Assembly (NCBI GenBank): GCA_944390675.1
Contig: CALXQR010000002.1
Coordinates: forward strand, 186,001-250,000
Source: an uncultured Burkholderiaceae bacterium
Lineage (GTDB): Bacteria; Pseudomonadota; Gammaproteobacteria; Burkholderiales; Burkholderiaceae_F
Direction of reading: 5' to 3'
Length of the DNA stretch: 64,000 bases
Below are positions 29,160-37,926 of the stretch, piece after piece. The notes below the pieces were generated by a model, which searched no databases, had not been told where the DNA came from, and was given only the letters and a program-made list of their open reading frames with translations. A program made the translations under genes and the position numbers. The first letter of the stretch is position 1. Every line of letters begins with the position of its first letter.

Positions 29160-30296
29160 ATGAATGCGAAAAATCAAATCAATCTCGAAAATAACTTTAA
29201 TTATCAAGACTTCTACAAATCCGGCTTCGTATGGCACAGGGACGAAGCGGTCGCTTTCATCCAAAATCGCCATACAGTTCAATTGCTTTTACCAAAAAAG
29301 TATTTGCTCCGTTATCCCCACTATTCAGCCTCTTTCAACGGATTTGTTGAGATACCCTCGGGTATCGTCTGGTTTGCGCCTCAATTAGTCGCAGAAATTG
29401 TTCGCGTTTGGTGCCACCGATTTTTCAATGCGCCTTTGGAACAGGATAAAGTTGATCAGGTCCGCACGAAGCTTGAGCTCTTTTTCGGCTTTCATACGGG
29501 TTACCCGGATTTACACCAAAAAATCCATAATCCCGCAGCCAAGATCAAAACATGTATCCCGGCCGAGCAACCCTTAGGCGACTCGTTTCAGGAGATTTCG
29601 CGCTCAAGTAAATGTCTTTACTCAAGCATCTACGAATTAACACCGTTATGGTCCAACCATGTCTGCCGCTCAGATAAGGAGTACGGCATGCGCACCGCGC
29701 TTCTTCGCGTCCCCTATCAGGACAAATTACTCTCCGTTCTGACAAGTAAAGCGTTAGTTTTAAACGAGGGACTCGCCAACTGCCGCACGCCCTCCACACT
29801 TTTAGGATTTTGTGTCAAAAAACTGAATCTTTTAGGGGACTTTTTGGATTATTGGTTTATTCCTTCTTACAAAATCGGCTATGACTCTCTTTCAAGTCAA
29901 TCCATAACCTATTTTGTCAATTACGAAATGGGGCAAAAACTCTCCACGTTGGAAGAGGGACAAGTAAGAGCAACGGAAGTTGACAGAAAACTCGACGATA
30001 TCGCCTGGAGCAAAGACACGTCACTCACTTCCGAAGAACTCGAAACAATTGCCTTCGTCATGGCTCAGATGGATTCAAAGAAATACTCCTTTCATTATCA
30101 CAAGCACATCCTGTATGAACTTTTGGTCAACGAGTTCACTCTTGACGAAGGAATCCAAGAGATTGAAAAACTCTCAGACGGGAAACACTGCCGAGCAAAG
30201 GTTGATCAAGAACTCTTTAAAGAAGCCTGTCTCAATCACGCCGTAGAGATTCAAGGTGCTGATGCCGTCCTCTCTTTGAGCCGGTATTTGCAGTAA
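29160..30296 (+). CDS. Unknown protein, paralogue 1 of the block D pair
   Basis: A 378-residue protein without signal peptide or membrane segment. It shares blocks with the next gene product: VQLLLPKKYLLRYPHYSASF-NGF / VLLLLPFEELKRRPYYSATF-NGF near the N terminus, FGFHTGYPDL / CGWHMGQADL around residue 120, and LDDIAWSKDTSLTSEELE / LDALAWSQDGSLSCAELE near residue 285. AAAGGAG precedes ATG 29160. The duplicate arrangement and the strict linkage to a MoxR/VWA pair suggest subunits or substrates of that chaperone machine. No family recognised. Confidence 0.78.
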   Translation: MNAKNQINLENNFNYQDFYKSGFVWHRDEAVAFIQNRHTVQLLLPKKYLLRYPHYSASFNGFVEIPSGIVWFAPQLVAEIVRVWCHRFFNAPLEQDKVDQVRTKLELFFGFHTGYPDLHQKIHNPAAKIKTCIPAEQPLGDSFQEISRSSKCLYSSIYELTPLWSNHVCRSDKEYGMRTALLRVPYQDKLLSVLTSKALVLNEGLANCRTPSTLLGFCVKKLNLLGDFLDYWFIPSYKIGYDSLSSQSITYFVNYEMGQKLSTLEEGQVRATEVDRKLDDIAWSKDTSLTSEELETIAFVMAQMDSKKYSFHYHKHILYELLVNEFTLDEGIQEIEKLSDGKHCRAKVDQELFKEACLNHAVEIQGADAVLSLSRYLQ

Positions 30297-30301
30297 AGCC
30301 C

Positions 30302-30420
30302 ATGGATTGAGTCGCACTCAAGAATACAACTTAATCCATCATAACTTGATGCATCAGCTTTTATTCTTACATCATCAAAAAGGCTCTGTCGCCCGATTTC
30401 AGCCTCCAATTTCGGGCGAC
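30302..30420 (+). promoter_or_regulatory. Structured intercistronic region with two hairpins
   Basis: Two dyads lie between the paralogues: TTGAGT-CGC-ACTCAA at 30307-30321, and GTCGCCCGA at 30388-30396 with TCGGGCGAC at 30412-30420 (perfect 9 bp, 15-base loop). Neither has a T tract. They may set the ratio of the two paralogues by processing or partial termination. Confidence 0.45.
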
Positions 30421-30455
30421 GTATGAGGTCTTAAAAACATTTGAGATGAATAAGT

Positions 30456-31628
30456 ATGAGCACTTCACCCTCGTATCTCACCCATACACTCCCCGAATCC
30501 AGTCTGACTCAGGAGGGTTACATTCGATTCAAAGGTTTTCCGGTAGCTTATGTCAAAAGCAACCTCTCGGTGCTACTGCTTTTGCCTTTTGAAGAATTAA
30601 AGCGTCGTCCCTATTACTCGGCCACCTTTAACGGCTTTATTGAACTGCATTATTCCGTAAGCAGACTCTGCCCTCGCTTTACTCTCGCCTTGATTGAAGA
30701 ATGGGGTAGCCGCTATTTCGGCGCTCCCGGCGATGTCGCACGCAATCTATACATCAAAGAAGCCATCAAACGTCTTTGCGGTTGGCACATGGGACAGGCA
30801 GATTTAGCCTTTTCGCTTGGGGAACCATTTTCAAAAGAAAACGATTATCCGCTATCCAACAAGCTCTCAAAATTTGAATCGGAAACTTTGTATAGTTTTC
30901 GCCGTTCTGACTTCCCGCTTTATATCGTCAATGGCCTCTGGTCCAGTCGCATTAAGTCTTCTGACAATGCTAACGATCTTCCATTTCGGGAAGCTCGGCG
31001 CCTCGTGCCTATTGATTCGGGCTTCGCGCCTGTGATCACAAGTAACGAACTCTTAGTAAAAGTCAAAATTGACGACCAACACCGTCAAAATCTTCTTGGT
31101 CTATGCATTCGCGAGGTCAACCGCAGGGGCGAAATCAAAAACGCCTGGTTTCTTCCCAAACGCATTTGGAAGTGGTTTTTGTATGAACCGGAACAAAAGC
31201 ACTTTTTAACCGGCAAAGAAATCGAGAAGCTGTTGCCAGCAAGCGCCACCTGGGATCTCCACGCCAAAACCGTCAGAGAAGAGCTTGATGCGCTCGCATG
31301 GTCTCAGGACGGCTCGCTCTCTTGCGCGGAGCTTGAAAGCGTTTGCATTCTTCTAACAGAGATGGAGCACATGACGAGGCTCCCTTCTGTTCGCACCTTT
31401 CCTCTTGAAGAGTTGCTCGTTCTCGACAAACCTCTCTCGGAAGTCATCGCTGCTACCGAAGAGCGTATTCAAAACAAACACTCTGTCTTCAGTGTAGATC
31501 CTGCCGCATTTGCCCTTGCTTGTGCACTAAAGGCCAGAGAGTTTCAAGGGGAATCCTCGGACGGCAGTATCCAATATTGTCCGCTTCCGGACATCAACGA
31601 ACTCAAAACTTTTTATAAAACGGAATAA
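30456..31628 (+). CDS. Unknown protein, paralogue 2 of the block D pair
   Basis: A 390-residue relative of the product of 29160-30296 (shared blocks listed there). Its codon use is more G+C-rich than block A or B. It ends three bases before the MoxR ATPase start, so it is in the same operon as the MoxR and metallopeptidase/VWA genes. The start shown follows no strong Shine-Dalgarno sequence (GAGATGAATAAGT lies just before). No recognised domain; the N-terminal 60 residues look like a beta-rich module and the C-terminal 120 residues helical. Confidence 0.78.
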   Translation: MSTSPSYLTHTLPESSLTQEGYIRFKGFPVAYVKSNLSVLLLLPFEELKRRPYYSATFNGFIELHYSVSRLCPRFTLALIEEWGSRYFGAPGDVARNLYIKEAIKRLCGWHMGQADLAFSLGEPFSKENDYPLSNKLSKFESETLYSFRRSDFPLYIVNGLWSSRIKSSDNANDLPFREARRLVPIDSGFAPVITSNELLVKVKIDDQHRQNLLGLCIREVNRRGEIKNAWFLPKRIWKWFLYEPEQKHFLTGKEIEKLLPASATWDLHAKTVREELDALAWSQDGSLSCAELESVCILLTEMEHMTRLPSVRTFPLEELLVLDKPLSEVIAATEERIQNKHSVFSVDPAAFALACALKAREFQGESSDGSIQYCPLPDINELKTFYKTE

Positions 31629-31631
31629 AAA

Positions 31632-32684
31632 ATGAAATTTTCAGAATTAAAACAAAGTATCCTCGCTCAATTTGAAGTACCCGGCGGCAACCGCATCGTT
31701 CCCTTTATCGAAGGGAAACCTGGCGGCGGGAAATCCGCTTGCGCCCGAGAAATCGTCGCGGTTTTAAAGGAAAAATACAATATTGCTGACGAGCAAATTG
31801 TGGAGTTTAACCCCTCGCTTCGCGACCCGGTTGACGTCTTAGGGATTCCTTTTAAACACAAGTCCGGCACTCACAACGTGTGGCTGCCGCCTGAAGAGTT
31901 CTACAACCTGCGCCAAGGCGTCGGCCCCTGCGCGCTCATCATTGAAGAGCTGACGGACGCTCCGATGGCAATGCAAAACCCAATGTGCCGCATTATTTTG
32001 GACCGCTGGGCAGGTTCCGTGAAGCTCAGCGATCAACTTTTCATCATCGCCACCGGCAACCGCGTTGAAGATAAGTCAGGCGCCAATCGCATGAGCACAA
32101 AACTTGGCAACCGACTGCGCTGTCTGCCTTTTGATGAGGATTTAAACGACTGGGTCACGTGGGCCAAGAAACAAAACATTTGTGATGTACTCATCAAATT
32201 TTTGCAGTTTCAGCCCAAATTACTTTCGGACTTCGACCCGACCCGCAAAACCAATCCTACCCCTCGAGCCTGGGAGGCAGTCAGTCTTGTGCCGTCCATT
32301 AAAGGAAAAAACGCTGAGAAACTTTTTCGCGCGCTAGTAGCCGGCGACGTTGGTGAAGGCGCTGCCACAGCCTACTGTGCATTCCGCAAAATGTACCTTA
32401 ATTTGCCAGATATCCATGAACTTTTAGCCCGTCCTGAAAGTTATCCCATTTCAGAAGAGTTAAGCGTCCGATGGGCAACGGTGATGAAACTTGTGGATTT
32501 ACTGTCCGCTGACGACTGCACACAAAAAACGACAGATGCCGCACTGACATATATAACAAGGGTACCGGCAGATATGCAAGCGATGGCTCTGCGCGAACTC
32601 TACAAAAGCGCGTCTAAGACACGTCTAATCAGCAGTCCTGTTTTTAAAAAATTAGCTTCCAAACTCAGCAAGGTGATCGGATGA
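31632..32684 (+). CDS. MoxR-type AAA+ ATPase
   Basis: A 350-residue AAA+ protein with Walker A GKPGGGKS (28-35), Walker B ALIIEELTD at about 100-108 and sensor-1 IATGNRVED near 140, the layout of the MoxR/AAA_5 group. These hexameric ATPases act with a VWA-domain partner to remodel or activate metal-dependent protein complexes. The next gene encodes exactly such a partner and overlaps by four bases (ATGA), and the paralogue gene upstream ends only three bases away. The Walker B glutamate pair (EE) is intact, so hydrolysis is expected. Confidence 0.88.
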   Translation: MKFSELKQSILAQFEVPGGNRIVPFIEGKPGGGKSACAREIVAVLKEKYNIADEQIVEFNPSLRDPVDVLGIPFKHKSGTHNVWLPPEEFYNLRQGVGPCALIIEELTDAPMAMQNPMCRIILDRWAGSVKLSDQLFIIATGNRVEDKSGANRMSTKLGNRLRCLPFDEDLNDWVTWAKKQNICDVLIKFLQFQPKLLSDFDPTRKTNPTPRAWEAVSLVPSIKGKNAEKLFRALVAGDVGEGAATAYCAFRKMYLNLPDIHELLARPESYPISEELSVRWATVMKLVDLLSADDCTQKTTDAALTYITRVPADMQAMALRELYKSASKTRLISSPVFKKLASKLSKVIG

Positions 32685-33931
32685 TTGAAAACGTTGACAA
32701 ACTCCTGCAGGCAAAGACTCTACTGTCTTTACGAGAACCTTTTTTCTCGACGATTCTTTTTCGCTTTCCACTGCAGGCAACCGATATTGTTCCTTTCGCA
32801 GCTGTTACACCCAGAGGGACGATTCTTTACAATCCTAAGGCCATAGAAAAGTTGAGCGTAGATCAAATTGTCTTTTTGCTCTGTCACGAAGTGATGCATG
32901 TTGCACTTTCGCACAGTTTGAGAAGAGGCAAACGTGATCACTTGATCTTTAATATTGCTTGCGATGCGGTTATCAACGAGACACTTATCGAACTGGGTAT
33001 TGGCCAATTTATCAAAGGTGGTGTGCGTTATAAAGGCGCACAATCGCGCACTGCCGAAGACATATATGATGAAATTTGCCGAAAAAGTCCAACTGCTAAA
33101 GTTTTTCTCGACATTGTGTTTGCTGGTGATCGAAGCTTGTCTAACGGCATTTCAGGGAAATCTCAAAAAAACAATATTGAAGGAATCAATGAGTCTGGAT
33201 TAAAGGGGATTGGACGCGACCCTCTGAAAGAAGCTCGAGAAATTTATGGTGAAGAGATCGAAGACTCTGAATTAAAAGATATTGAAAACGATATTAAACT
33301 TGCGCTTGCTGAGGCCATTGCTAAACAAAAAATGTTGAACTCCAAAAGAGGCAATGGCATAGGAAGATTCTTAGCCATTCTTGAAGACTATTTGCTTGCA
33401 GAAAAACTCCCCTGGCGCGAGCTCTTAGCGCGTTTTATGACAAAGTTTGTCACTCAAAATCAAACGTGGAGAAGACCCAACAAACGATTTTCCGATGTCT
33501 ACCTACCGTCGGTTGGCAAAGAAACCCACATGGGCACAATGATTGTCGGCATTGACACTTCGGGCTCCATCAGCCAAAAAATGCTTTCTTGTTTCGGCAG
33601 ACATCTTTTTGACATTATCGAAGAATGTAAACCGGAAGAGGTCATTGTTATCTGGTGCGACTACAAAATTCAAAAAATCGAAACCCATCAATACGAAGAT
33701 GTTCCTTTCAAACTAGAGGCACCGGGCCAAGGAGGAACAAATATGCGTGAGATAACGAACTGGGTTAATAAAAATGCCCCTGATTCGGATGCCTGCGTCA
33801 TCTTAACGGATGGACTAACACCTTATCCGTCCAAAGGCGAAGAAAAGGTGCCGACTCTATGGGTAATCACTGATAAAACTGCAGACAAGCCTGATTACAT
33901 CAATAGCATTCTTTTTGAAATGGATGACTAA
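32681..33931 (+). CDS. Putative metallopeptidase/VWA-like protein (DUF2201 type)
   Basis: A 416-residue protein. The N-terminal domain has a zinc-peptidase-like HEVMH (H69-E70-xx-H73) within FLLCHEVMHVALSH, followed by NIACDAVIN. The C-terminal domain is VWA-like with the MIDAS start DTSGSIS at about 291, VIVIWCD and VILTDG further on. This two-part layout is that of the DUF2201 family, which is regularly paired with MoxR ATPases. Whether the HExxH site is a true protease or a structural zinc site is unknown. It overlaps the MoxR gene by four bases and ends the tightly packed part of the block D operon. Confidence 0.87.
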   Translation: MIENVDKLLQAKTLLSLREPFFSTILFRFPLQATDIVPFAAVTPRGTILYNPKAIEKLSVDQIVFLLCHEVMHVALSHSLRRGKRDHLIFNIACDAVINETLIELGIGQFIKGGVRYKGAQSRTAEDIYDEICRKSPTAKVFLDIVFAGDRSLSNGISGKSQKNNIEGINESGLKGIGRDPLKEAREIYGEEIEDSELKDIENDIKLALAEAIAKQKMLNSKRGNGIGRFLAILEDYLLAEKLPWRELLARFMTKFVTQNQTWRRPNKRFSDVYLPSVGKETHMGTMIVGIDTSGSISQKMLSCFGRHLFDIIEECKPEEVIVIWCDYKIQKIETHQYEDVPFKLEAPGQGGTNMREITNWVNKNAPDSDACVILTDGLTPYPSKGEEKVPTLWVITDKTADKPDYINSILFEMDD

Positions 33932-33960
33932 AGAGGAGTAAACCAGAGCTATTAATCCAT

Positions 33961-33987
33961 GAGGGTGATACAACAAAATATCACCTC
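33961..33987 (+). promoter_or_regulatory. Hairpin upstream of the 87-residue protein gene
   Basis: GAGGGTGATA (33961-33970) pairs with TATCACCTC (33979-33987) with one bulged G and an eight-base loop. It is 30 bases after the VWA stop codon and lacks a T tract; it may separate expression of the next small gene from the operon. Confidence 0.45.
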
Positions 33988-34089
33988 ACGGTTACCCACA
34001 AATGTTGGGTTCGTGTATAGAACGAATTGGAATATGCCCTTATTACTACTATCATGGTGTTTGGCAAGCCAATCTTTGAGGAGATAACA

Positions 34090-34353
34090 ATGGCTAAAAA
34101 AGAATATACCTTGTTTACGGATCGCACTAAAAAAGGCGACGAAGTTCAAATTCCTGCAAAAGGTTATGTCCGCATTGAAGCTGCTGGCGCAGGCATTGCC
34201 AATTGCCACGGTATGAAATTTAACGAAAGAAAGACTTCTGGCGTTGGGTTCTCGATCACTTCTTCTACTCCACTATCGGTCAAAGGCGGAGAGTGGCTGG
34301 TGTTTCGTGACGCCAAAAATATGGACAGGGTATATCTGGAAGAAAGACCTTAA
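34090..34353 (+). CDS. Unknown 87-residue protein
   Basis: Starts MAKKEYTLFTDRTKKGDEVQ and has alternating polar/hydrophobic segments that suggest a small all-beta fold; no cysteine cluster, membrane segment or signal peptide. ATG 34090 is preferred because GAGGAG lies about nine bases upstream, although the frame is open from 34027. It is 158 bases downstream of the VWA gene in the same direction. Strong ribosome-binding site suggests high expression. No family recognised. Confidence 0.65.
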   Translation: MAKKEYTLFTDRTKKGDEVQIPAKGYVRIEAAGAGIANCHGMKFNERKTSGVGFSITSSTPLSVKGGEWLVFRDAKNMDRVYLEERP

Positions 34354-34442
34354 AAGATTTGCGCTTTGTGGGAAAACTCCCGCAAGGCCATAATTTCAAA
34401 ATCCTATGCAATGGGGCCGAATTCTCGGCCCCATTCAGTTTT

Positions 34443-35240
34443 TTAGATATTCGAAACAGGAATATTTTCGATGAGTTTGCCGACTTCTTTTAAAACCATC
34501 GGAACAATCGCCGAGGCTTTGCCCAAACGAATATAGTTGTAAGGACCGTATTCCTCGTCCATCATCGAGCAATTAAATTGCATCTCATGAGGCGCTTCCT
34601 TATTTAAAAGCATCCGGATGGGTGCGCCGGCAGAAGCCGCCATCGTGACAAAATCCGCTGCGGGATAGACCGTTCCCGAAGTGCCAATGGCAATGAAAAT
34701 ATCAACTTCTTTTAAGTACGGCATGATCCAATCCAAACCGTGCGGTGTTTCGCCAAAAAGCACGACGTCAGGCCTTACCGCTGAAAACCCCGCTCCGCAC
34801 TTAGGACAAATATTGCCCATTTTGTAGAAGCCTTTTCTGGGGAAAGTCGTGCCGCACTTTTGACACAAGCTGCGGTTGAGACTGCCATGAAGATGAAACA
34901 CCGACGTATCCCCCGCTTCTTCACACAATGAATCAATATTTTGAGCCACGTGGACAATATCGGCGCGAAGTCGATATTTCTTAACAAACTGTGCGAGCGC
35001 GCGATGCGCTTCGTTGGGTTCGCACGCATCAAAATCACAGATTCTTTGATTAGCCGCATCAAACACCCGCTCAGGCAGCGCCCGCATATAACCTTTAGAC
35101 AAACTCGCGCTGTCATTTTTGGGATCACTGCCCTCTCCCCGATAGGTTGGGATACCGCTTTCAACCGAAAGGCCCGCACCGGAGAGAATGAAAATACTCG
35201 GGCGTTCTCCACGCCACTTTTTAATCATGGTCGATAACAT
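34443..35240 (-). CDS. SIR2-family NAD-dependent protein deacylase
   Basis: A 265-residue sirtuin. Seen: the NAD-binding GAGLSVESGIP (21-31), AQNID (99-103), the catalytic histidine H118 in HLHGS, and a complete zinc site C126/C129/C145/C148. Full zinc ligands and the single domain make it look like an active deacylase or ADP-ribosyl-lactate-type enzyme, not the zinc-free SIR2 NADase domains of Thoeris or DSR defence. The usual TQNID threonine is alanine. The ATG at 35240 is supported by AAGGTGA and lies inside the last codons of the upstream gene (20-base overlap), so the two are coupled. NAD is its co-substrate, which links it to the ADP-ribosylglycohydrolase 1.1 kb away. Confidence 0.87.
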   Translation of the reverse strand: MLSTMIKKWRGERPSIFILSGAGLSVESGIPTYRGEGSDPKNDSASLSKGYMRALPERVFDAANQRICDFDACEPNEAHRALAQFVKKYRLRADIVHVAQNIDSLCEEAGDTSVFHLHGSLNRSLCQKCGTTFPRKGFYKMGNICPKCGAGFSAVRPDVVLFGETPHGLDWIMPYLKEVDIFIAIGTSGTVYPAADFVTMAASAGAPIRMLLNKEAPHEMQFNCSMMDEEYGPYNYIRLGKASAIVPMVLKEVGKLIENIPVSNI

Positions 35241-36225
35241 CTAATTCACCTTTTAACAATAAATTTCGAGTTACCATGCGCACAAATTCCGCCCATGGAT
35301 CCTTTAAATTCCTTCGACTTAAGAGCTGATGCATGGCGCTCCTCGCATACATATGGCTTCTGAAATCAAAGCTCAGTTCATAGCGATACCACTCATAATC
35401 TTTCATGTCACTTGCTTCAAATGGCACAGCTTTAATTTCCACTGCGGGGCAATGCGCAGCAATGAGCTGCATCATGCGCAGCAGCGCAGCCTTTTTCCAA
35501 GTAAAACTTTTGACTCTGAAATGCTTGGGATAATTCGGATAATCCCATTTTTCTTTTGTGCCGATGAAAAAACCTGCCAACCAAAGAATTCGATAAATTT
35601 CTGCTGCTTGCGCACTCTTCGGAATCGTTAATTCATAAAAATCCCGATCGCTGTCCCGCCACGGTCTTTCAAAACCGGAGCTCGTATAAAGTTCGTTGAG
35701 CAACTCTTCAAGTTGCCCGGCAAAACGAGACGTTTTCACGCGCTTATAAAACTCATGCCAGCCGCAAAGATAGGCATTAATTTCACGATAGTTCCAGTGA
35801 AATAAATCATTACCCGTGCGACGTTGATAATCAAAAAGCATTTGGAAGTAAACCACTGCTACTGCACAAGCAATATCTTTGACTGAAGCCGACAACTGCC
35901 CTTGATCTTCAACTCCGTTTAAAAGATTCAATGCACCTTTAGCGTTGTCATTGACAAATGAATCCACGACTTTAGATTCACCCATGCGGCTTGCTGCGAC
36001 CATGGCGCTCAAAATTTCGCTTTCCGGCGCAACCGCTCGGTACAAATAGGCACTCACCGCCTGAGCAAACATAAAATCGTCCGCGCGGACCTTTTCTTTG
36101 ATCTCCTTTAAAAGCGAAAAATAGCTCTCACTTAAAACCGCTCGATAAGCTTTCCCCTGAATAAAGTCATCGGGATTGAAGACGGTTTTAAAAGTTTTAT
36201 TGATCTCTTTCATGGATGTTCTCAC
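35221..36225 (-). CDS. Unknown protein upstream of and overlapping the sirtuin gene
   Basis: A 334-residue protein, predicted mainly helical, with aromatic-rich patches (NDLFHWNYREINAYLCGWHEFY at about 138-160, given by position) and a basic C-terminal region. No signal peptide, membrane segment or known motif. Start could be GTG 36225 or ATG 36213; neither has a clear Shine-Dalgarno sequence. Its 3' end overlaps the sirtuin start by 20 bases, a strong hint that the product is a partner or substrate of the sirtuin. It is divergent from the ADP-ribosylglycohydrolase gene. Confidence 0.72.
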   Translation of the reverse strand: MRTSMKEINKTFKTVFNPDDFIQGKAYRAVLSESYFSLLKEIKEKVRADDFMFAQAVSAYLYRAVAPESEILSAMVAASRMGESKVVDSFVNDNAKGALNLLNGVEDQGQLSASVKDIACAVAVVYFQMLFDYQRRTGNDLFHWNYREINAYLCGWHEFYKRVKTSRFAGQLEELLNELYTSSGFERPWRDSDRDFYELTIPKSAQAAEIYRILWLAGFFIGTKEKWDYPNYPKHFRVKSFTWKKAALLRMMQLIAAHCPAVEIKAVPFEASDMKDYEWYRYELSFDFRSHMYARSAMHQLLSRRNLKDPWAEFVRMVTRNLLLKGELDVIDHD

Positions 36226-36345
36226 AACTTTTCTGACGTTATGAGTATGACGTTTAATACTTCACTTTATGCAATATCCAATCGCATCCAAAACTGAAGG
36301 ATCGGATTTTAGAATACAGTCAACGAATAAAAATGGAGCCTATCT

Positions 36346-37122
36346 ATGCTGGGAGCAATTGTGGGTGATATCGTTGGCTCACCCTATGAGTACAACAACA
36401 TTAAGCGTAAAGATTTTGAACTTTTTACGGACAGATGCTTCATAACGGATGACTCTGTTTTAACGCTAGCCGTCTGTCATGCGCTTTGCCAACAAACCTC
36501 TGACCTGCAGAAAACCGCACAGCAATCCATAATGGATTTTGCCTGGCGCTATGCGGGCAAAGACTACGGCGACAGTTTCCGTCGTTGGATGCAACTGCCC
36601 AATCCGACCCCGTACAACAGTTTCGGTAATGGCGCAGCCATGCGAGTGAGCCCTTGCTCTCTTGCGGCAAAAAGCATCGATGAGGCTAAGGTCATGAGTT
36701 ATGCGGTGACCTCTGTCACGCACAACCACCTCGAAGGCCTTAAAGGCGCGGAAGCCACCGCTGTCGCAGGCTTTTTAGCAAAAACCGGACAGAGCAAACA
36801 GGCTATTGAAAAGTACATCAATGACCACTACTACCCAATGGATTTTTCTTTAGAGGAAATCCGTCCAGAGTATCAATACGAAGTCAGCTGCCAAGGAACC
36901 GTCCCCGTGGCGCTCAAAGCCTTCTTTGAATCAGACTCTTTTGAAGACGCTCTGCGCAACGCTGTGAGTATCGGAGGCGACAGTGACACGATCGCCGCGA
37001 TCACGGGCGGCGTTGCCGGTTTTTACTATGGGATTGAAGAATGGATTACCCAAAAAAGTCTGAATTATTTAGACGACTACCTGCGTCAAATCTTGAGAGC
37101 CTTTGAAAAGCAATTTGCTTGA
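36346..37122 (+). CDS. ADP-ribosylglycohydrolase (DraG family)
   Basis: A 258-residue all-helical enzyme of the ARH/DraG family. The dinuclear magnesium site is visible: T34-D35-D36 in FITDDSVLT, and GGDSDTIAAI near 221-230. These enzymes remove ADP-ribose from modified proteins, nucleic acids or small molecules. GGAG is present about eight bases before ATG 36346. It is divergent from the sirtuin pair across 120 bases, so an ADP-ribose/NAD theme spans both transcripts. It could reverse a modification made by an unrecognised transferase in the block or detoxify a product of the sirtuin. Confidence 0.88.
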   Translation: MLGAIVGDIVGSPYEYNNIKRKDFELFTDRCFITDDSVLTLAVCHALCQQTSDLQKTAQQSIMDFAWRYAGKDYGDSFRRWMQLPNPTPYNSFGNGAAMRVSPCSLAAKSIDEAKVMSYAVTSVTHNHLEGLKGAEATAVAGFLAKTGQSKQAIEKYINDHYYPMDFSLEEIRPEYQYEVSCQGTVPVALKAFFESDSFEDALRNAVSIGGDSDTIAAITGGVAGFYYGIEEWITQKSLNYLDDYLRQILRAFEKQFA

Positions 37123-37163
37123 GACGCAGGACTGTCGTCCATTCATTATTAAATTGTCTTGAC

Positions 37164-37190
37164 GCCCTCATTTAAAAATGAGGGCTCATT
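37164..37190. terminator. Hairpin between the ADP-ribosylglycohydrolase and the 220-residue protein gene
   Basis: GCCCTCAT (from 37164) pairs with ATGAGGGC (to 37185), with a six-base central loop, followed by TCATTTT. It lies between convergent stop codons and is close to symmetrical, so it may act on both strands. Confidence 0.7.
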
Positions 37191-37196
37191 TTCTAC

Positions 37197-37859
37197 CTAC
37201 TCGTCTTCAATCGTTTCGACCCAATCGCGCTCTGTGAGCTCAATCTCAAAGAGCTCTCCGATAAAGTTCAAATCTTTGGGTTGATATGGTTTCATTAAAA
37301 CCAACTGAAGCATCTCTTCAATTTGCCAAACATCTTTTTTACCGTTAAGCAGCGCATCAACTACACAAAAAGGCAAACCGGTTGATTTCTTCAGCTTCCA
37401 GCGTTTTTCAGACAGTGACATCTCTTGGACATCAATGCGGCAATCGGCGTCTAATTTATCAGCTTCCTCACCCGGGCAAATCATCCAAATAAGAACGCCG
37501 CATTTCCCAAGCATATAAGGGCATTCCACACCGAAACTTTCGTTTAACAAATCAAGAACAATTATTCTGTACTGTTCAACCAAATTACCCAATGAGTCCC
37601 CGGTATCCGATCCGTCACCCCGAAAAACCGATTCCTGACCGGCGGTAATTTTTTCAGCCACGGCCTTGGCCGCTCTGGCATTGCTGCTGCAAATCACAAT
37701 ATTGAGCGGCCGAACGTAGTTCCCGTGATCGGCTTTGAAATATTTATCAATTAATTGAGTGGCCAGGGCTACATCTTTTTCATTGGCCTGAGGCACACAC
37801 ACCTGTCTTTTGTCGTTTGCGACAAAACGAGGCAGCAGGCCGGAATTTCTGTTTAACAT
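37197..37859 (-). CDS. Unknown 220-residue protein with a sequestered ribosome-binding site
   Basis: An acidic protein with an alpha/beta look (NIVICSSNARAAKAVAEKI near residue 53, IIVLDLLNESFG near 99, VLIWMICPGEEAD near 123), which resembles a degenerate Rossmann-like fold, but without a P-loop or catalytic motif that I can name. ATG 37859 has AAGGAG six bases upstream; that sequence is the 3' arm of a perfect hairpin (see the regulatory entry). It is the second gene of a leftward pair with the repeat protein (gap 67 bases). Confidence 0.7.
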   Translation of the reverse strand: MLNRNSGLLPRFVANDKRQVCVPQANEKDVALATQLIDKYFKADHGNYVRPLNIVICSSNARAAKAVAEKITAGQESVFRGDGSDTGDSLGNLVEQYRIIVLDLLNESFGVECPYMLGKCGVLIWMICPGEEADKLDADCRIDVQEMSLSEKRWKLKKSTGLPFCVVDALLNGKKDVWQIEEMLQLVLMKPYQPKDLNFIGELFEIELTERDWVETIEDE

Positions 37860-37862
37860 GGC

Positions 37863-37888
37863 AATCTCCTTTTGTTGTCAAGGAGATT
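37863..37888 (-). promoter_or_regulatory. mRNA hairpin that hides the Shine-Dalgarno sequence of the downstream gene
   Basis: On the minus strand AATCTCCTT pairs perfectly with AAGGAGATT (9 bp, eight-base loop); the second arm contains the whole Shine-Dalgarno sequence of ATG 37859. Such a stem would hold translation low unless the upstream ribosome or a ligand opens it. Confidence 0.65.
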
Positions 37889-37926
37889 TTGACCGCCCAG
37901 CCATCAATTTATGAAATAAAGAATCC

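Noticed and set aside
34443-35240. SIR2 NADase of a Thoeris/DSR-type defence system
   Set aside because: The protein is a compact single-domain sirtuin with a complete zinc site and no TIR-domain, ThsA-like or large fused region next to it.
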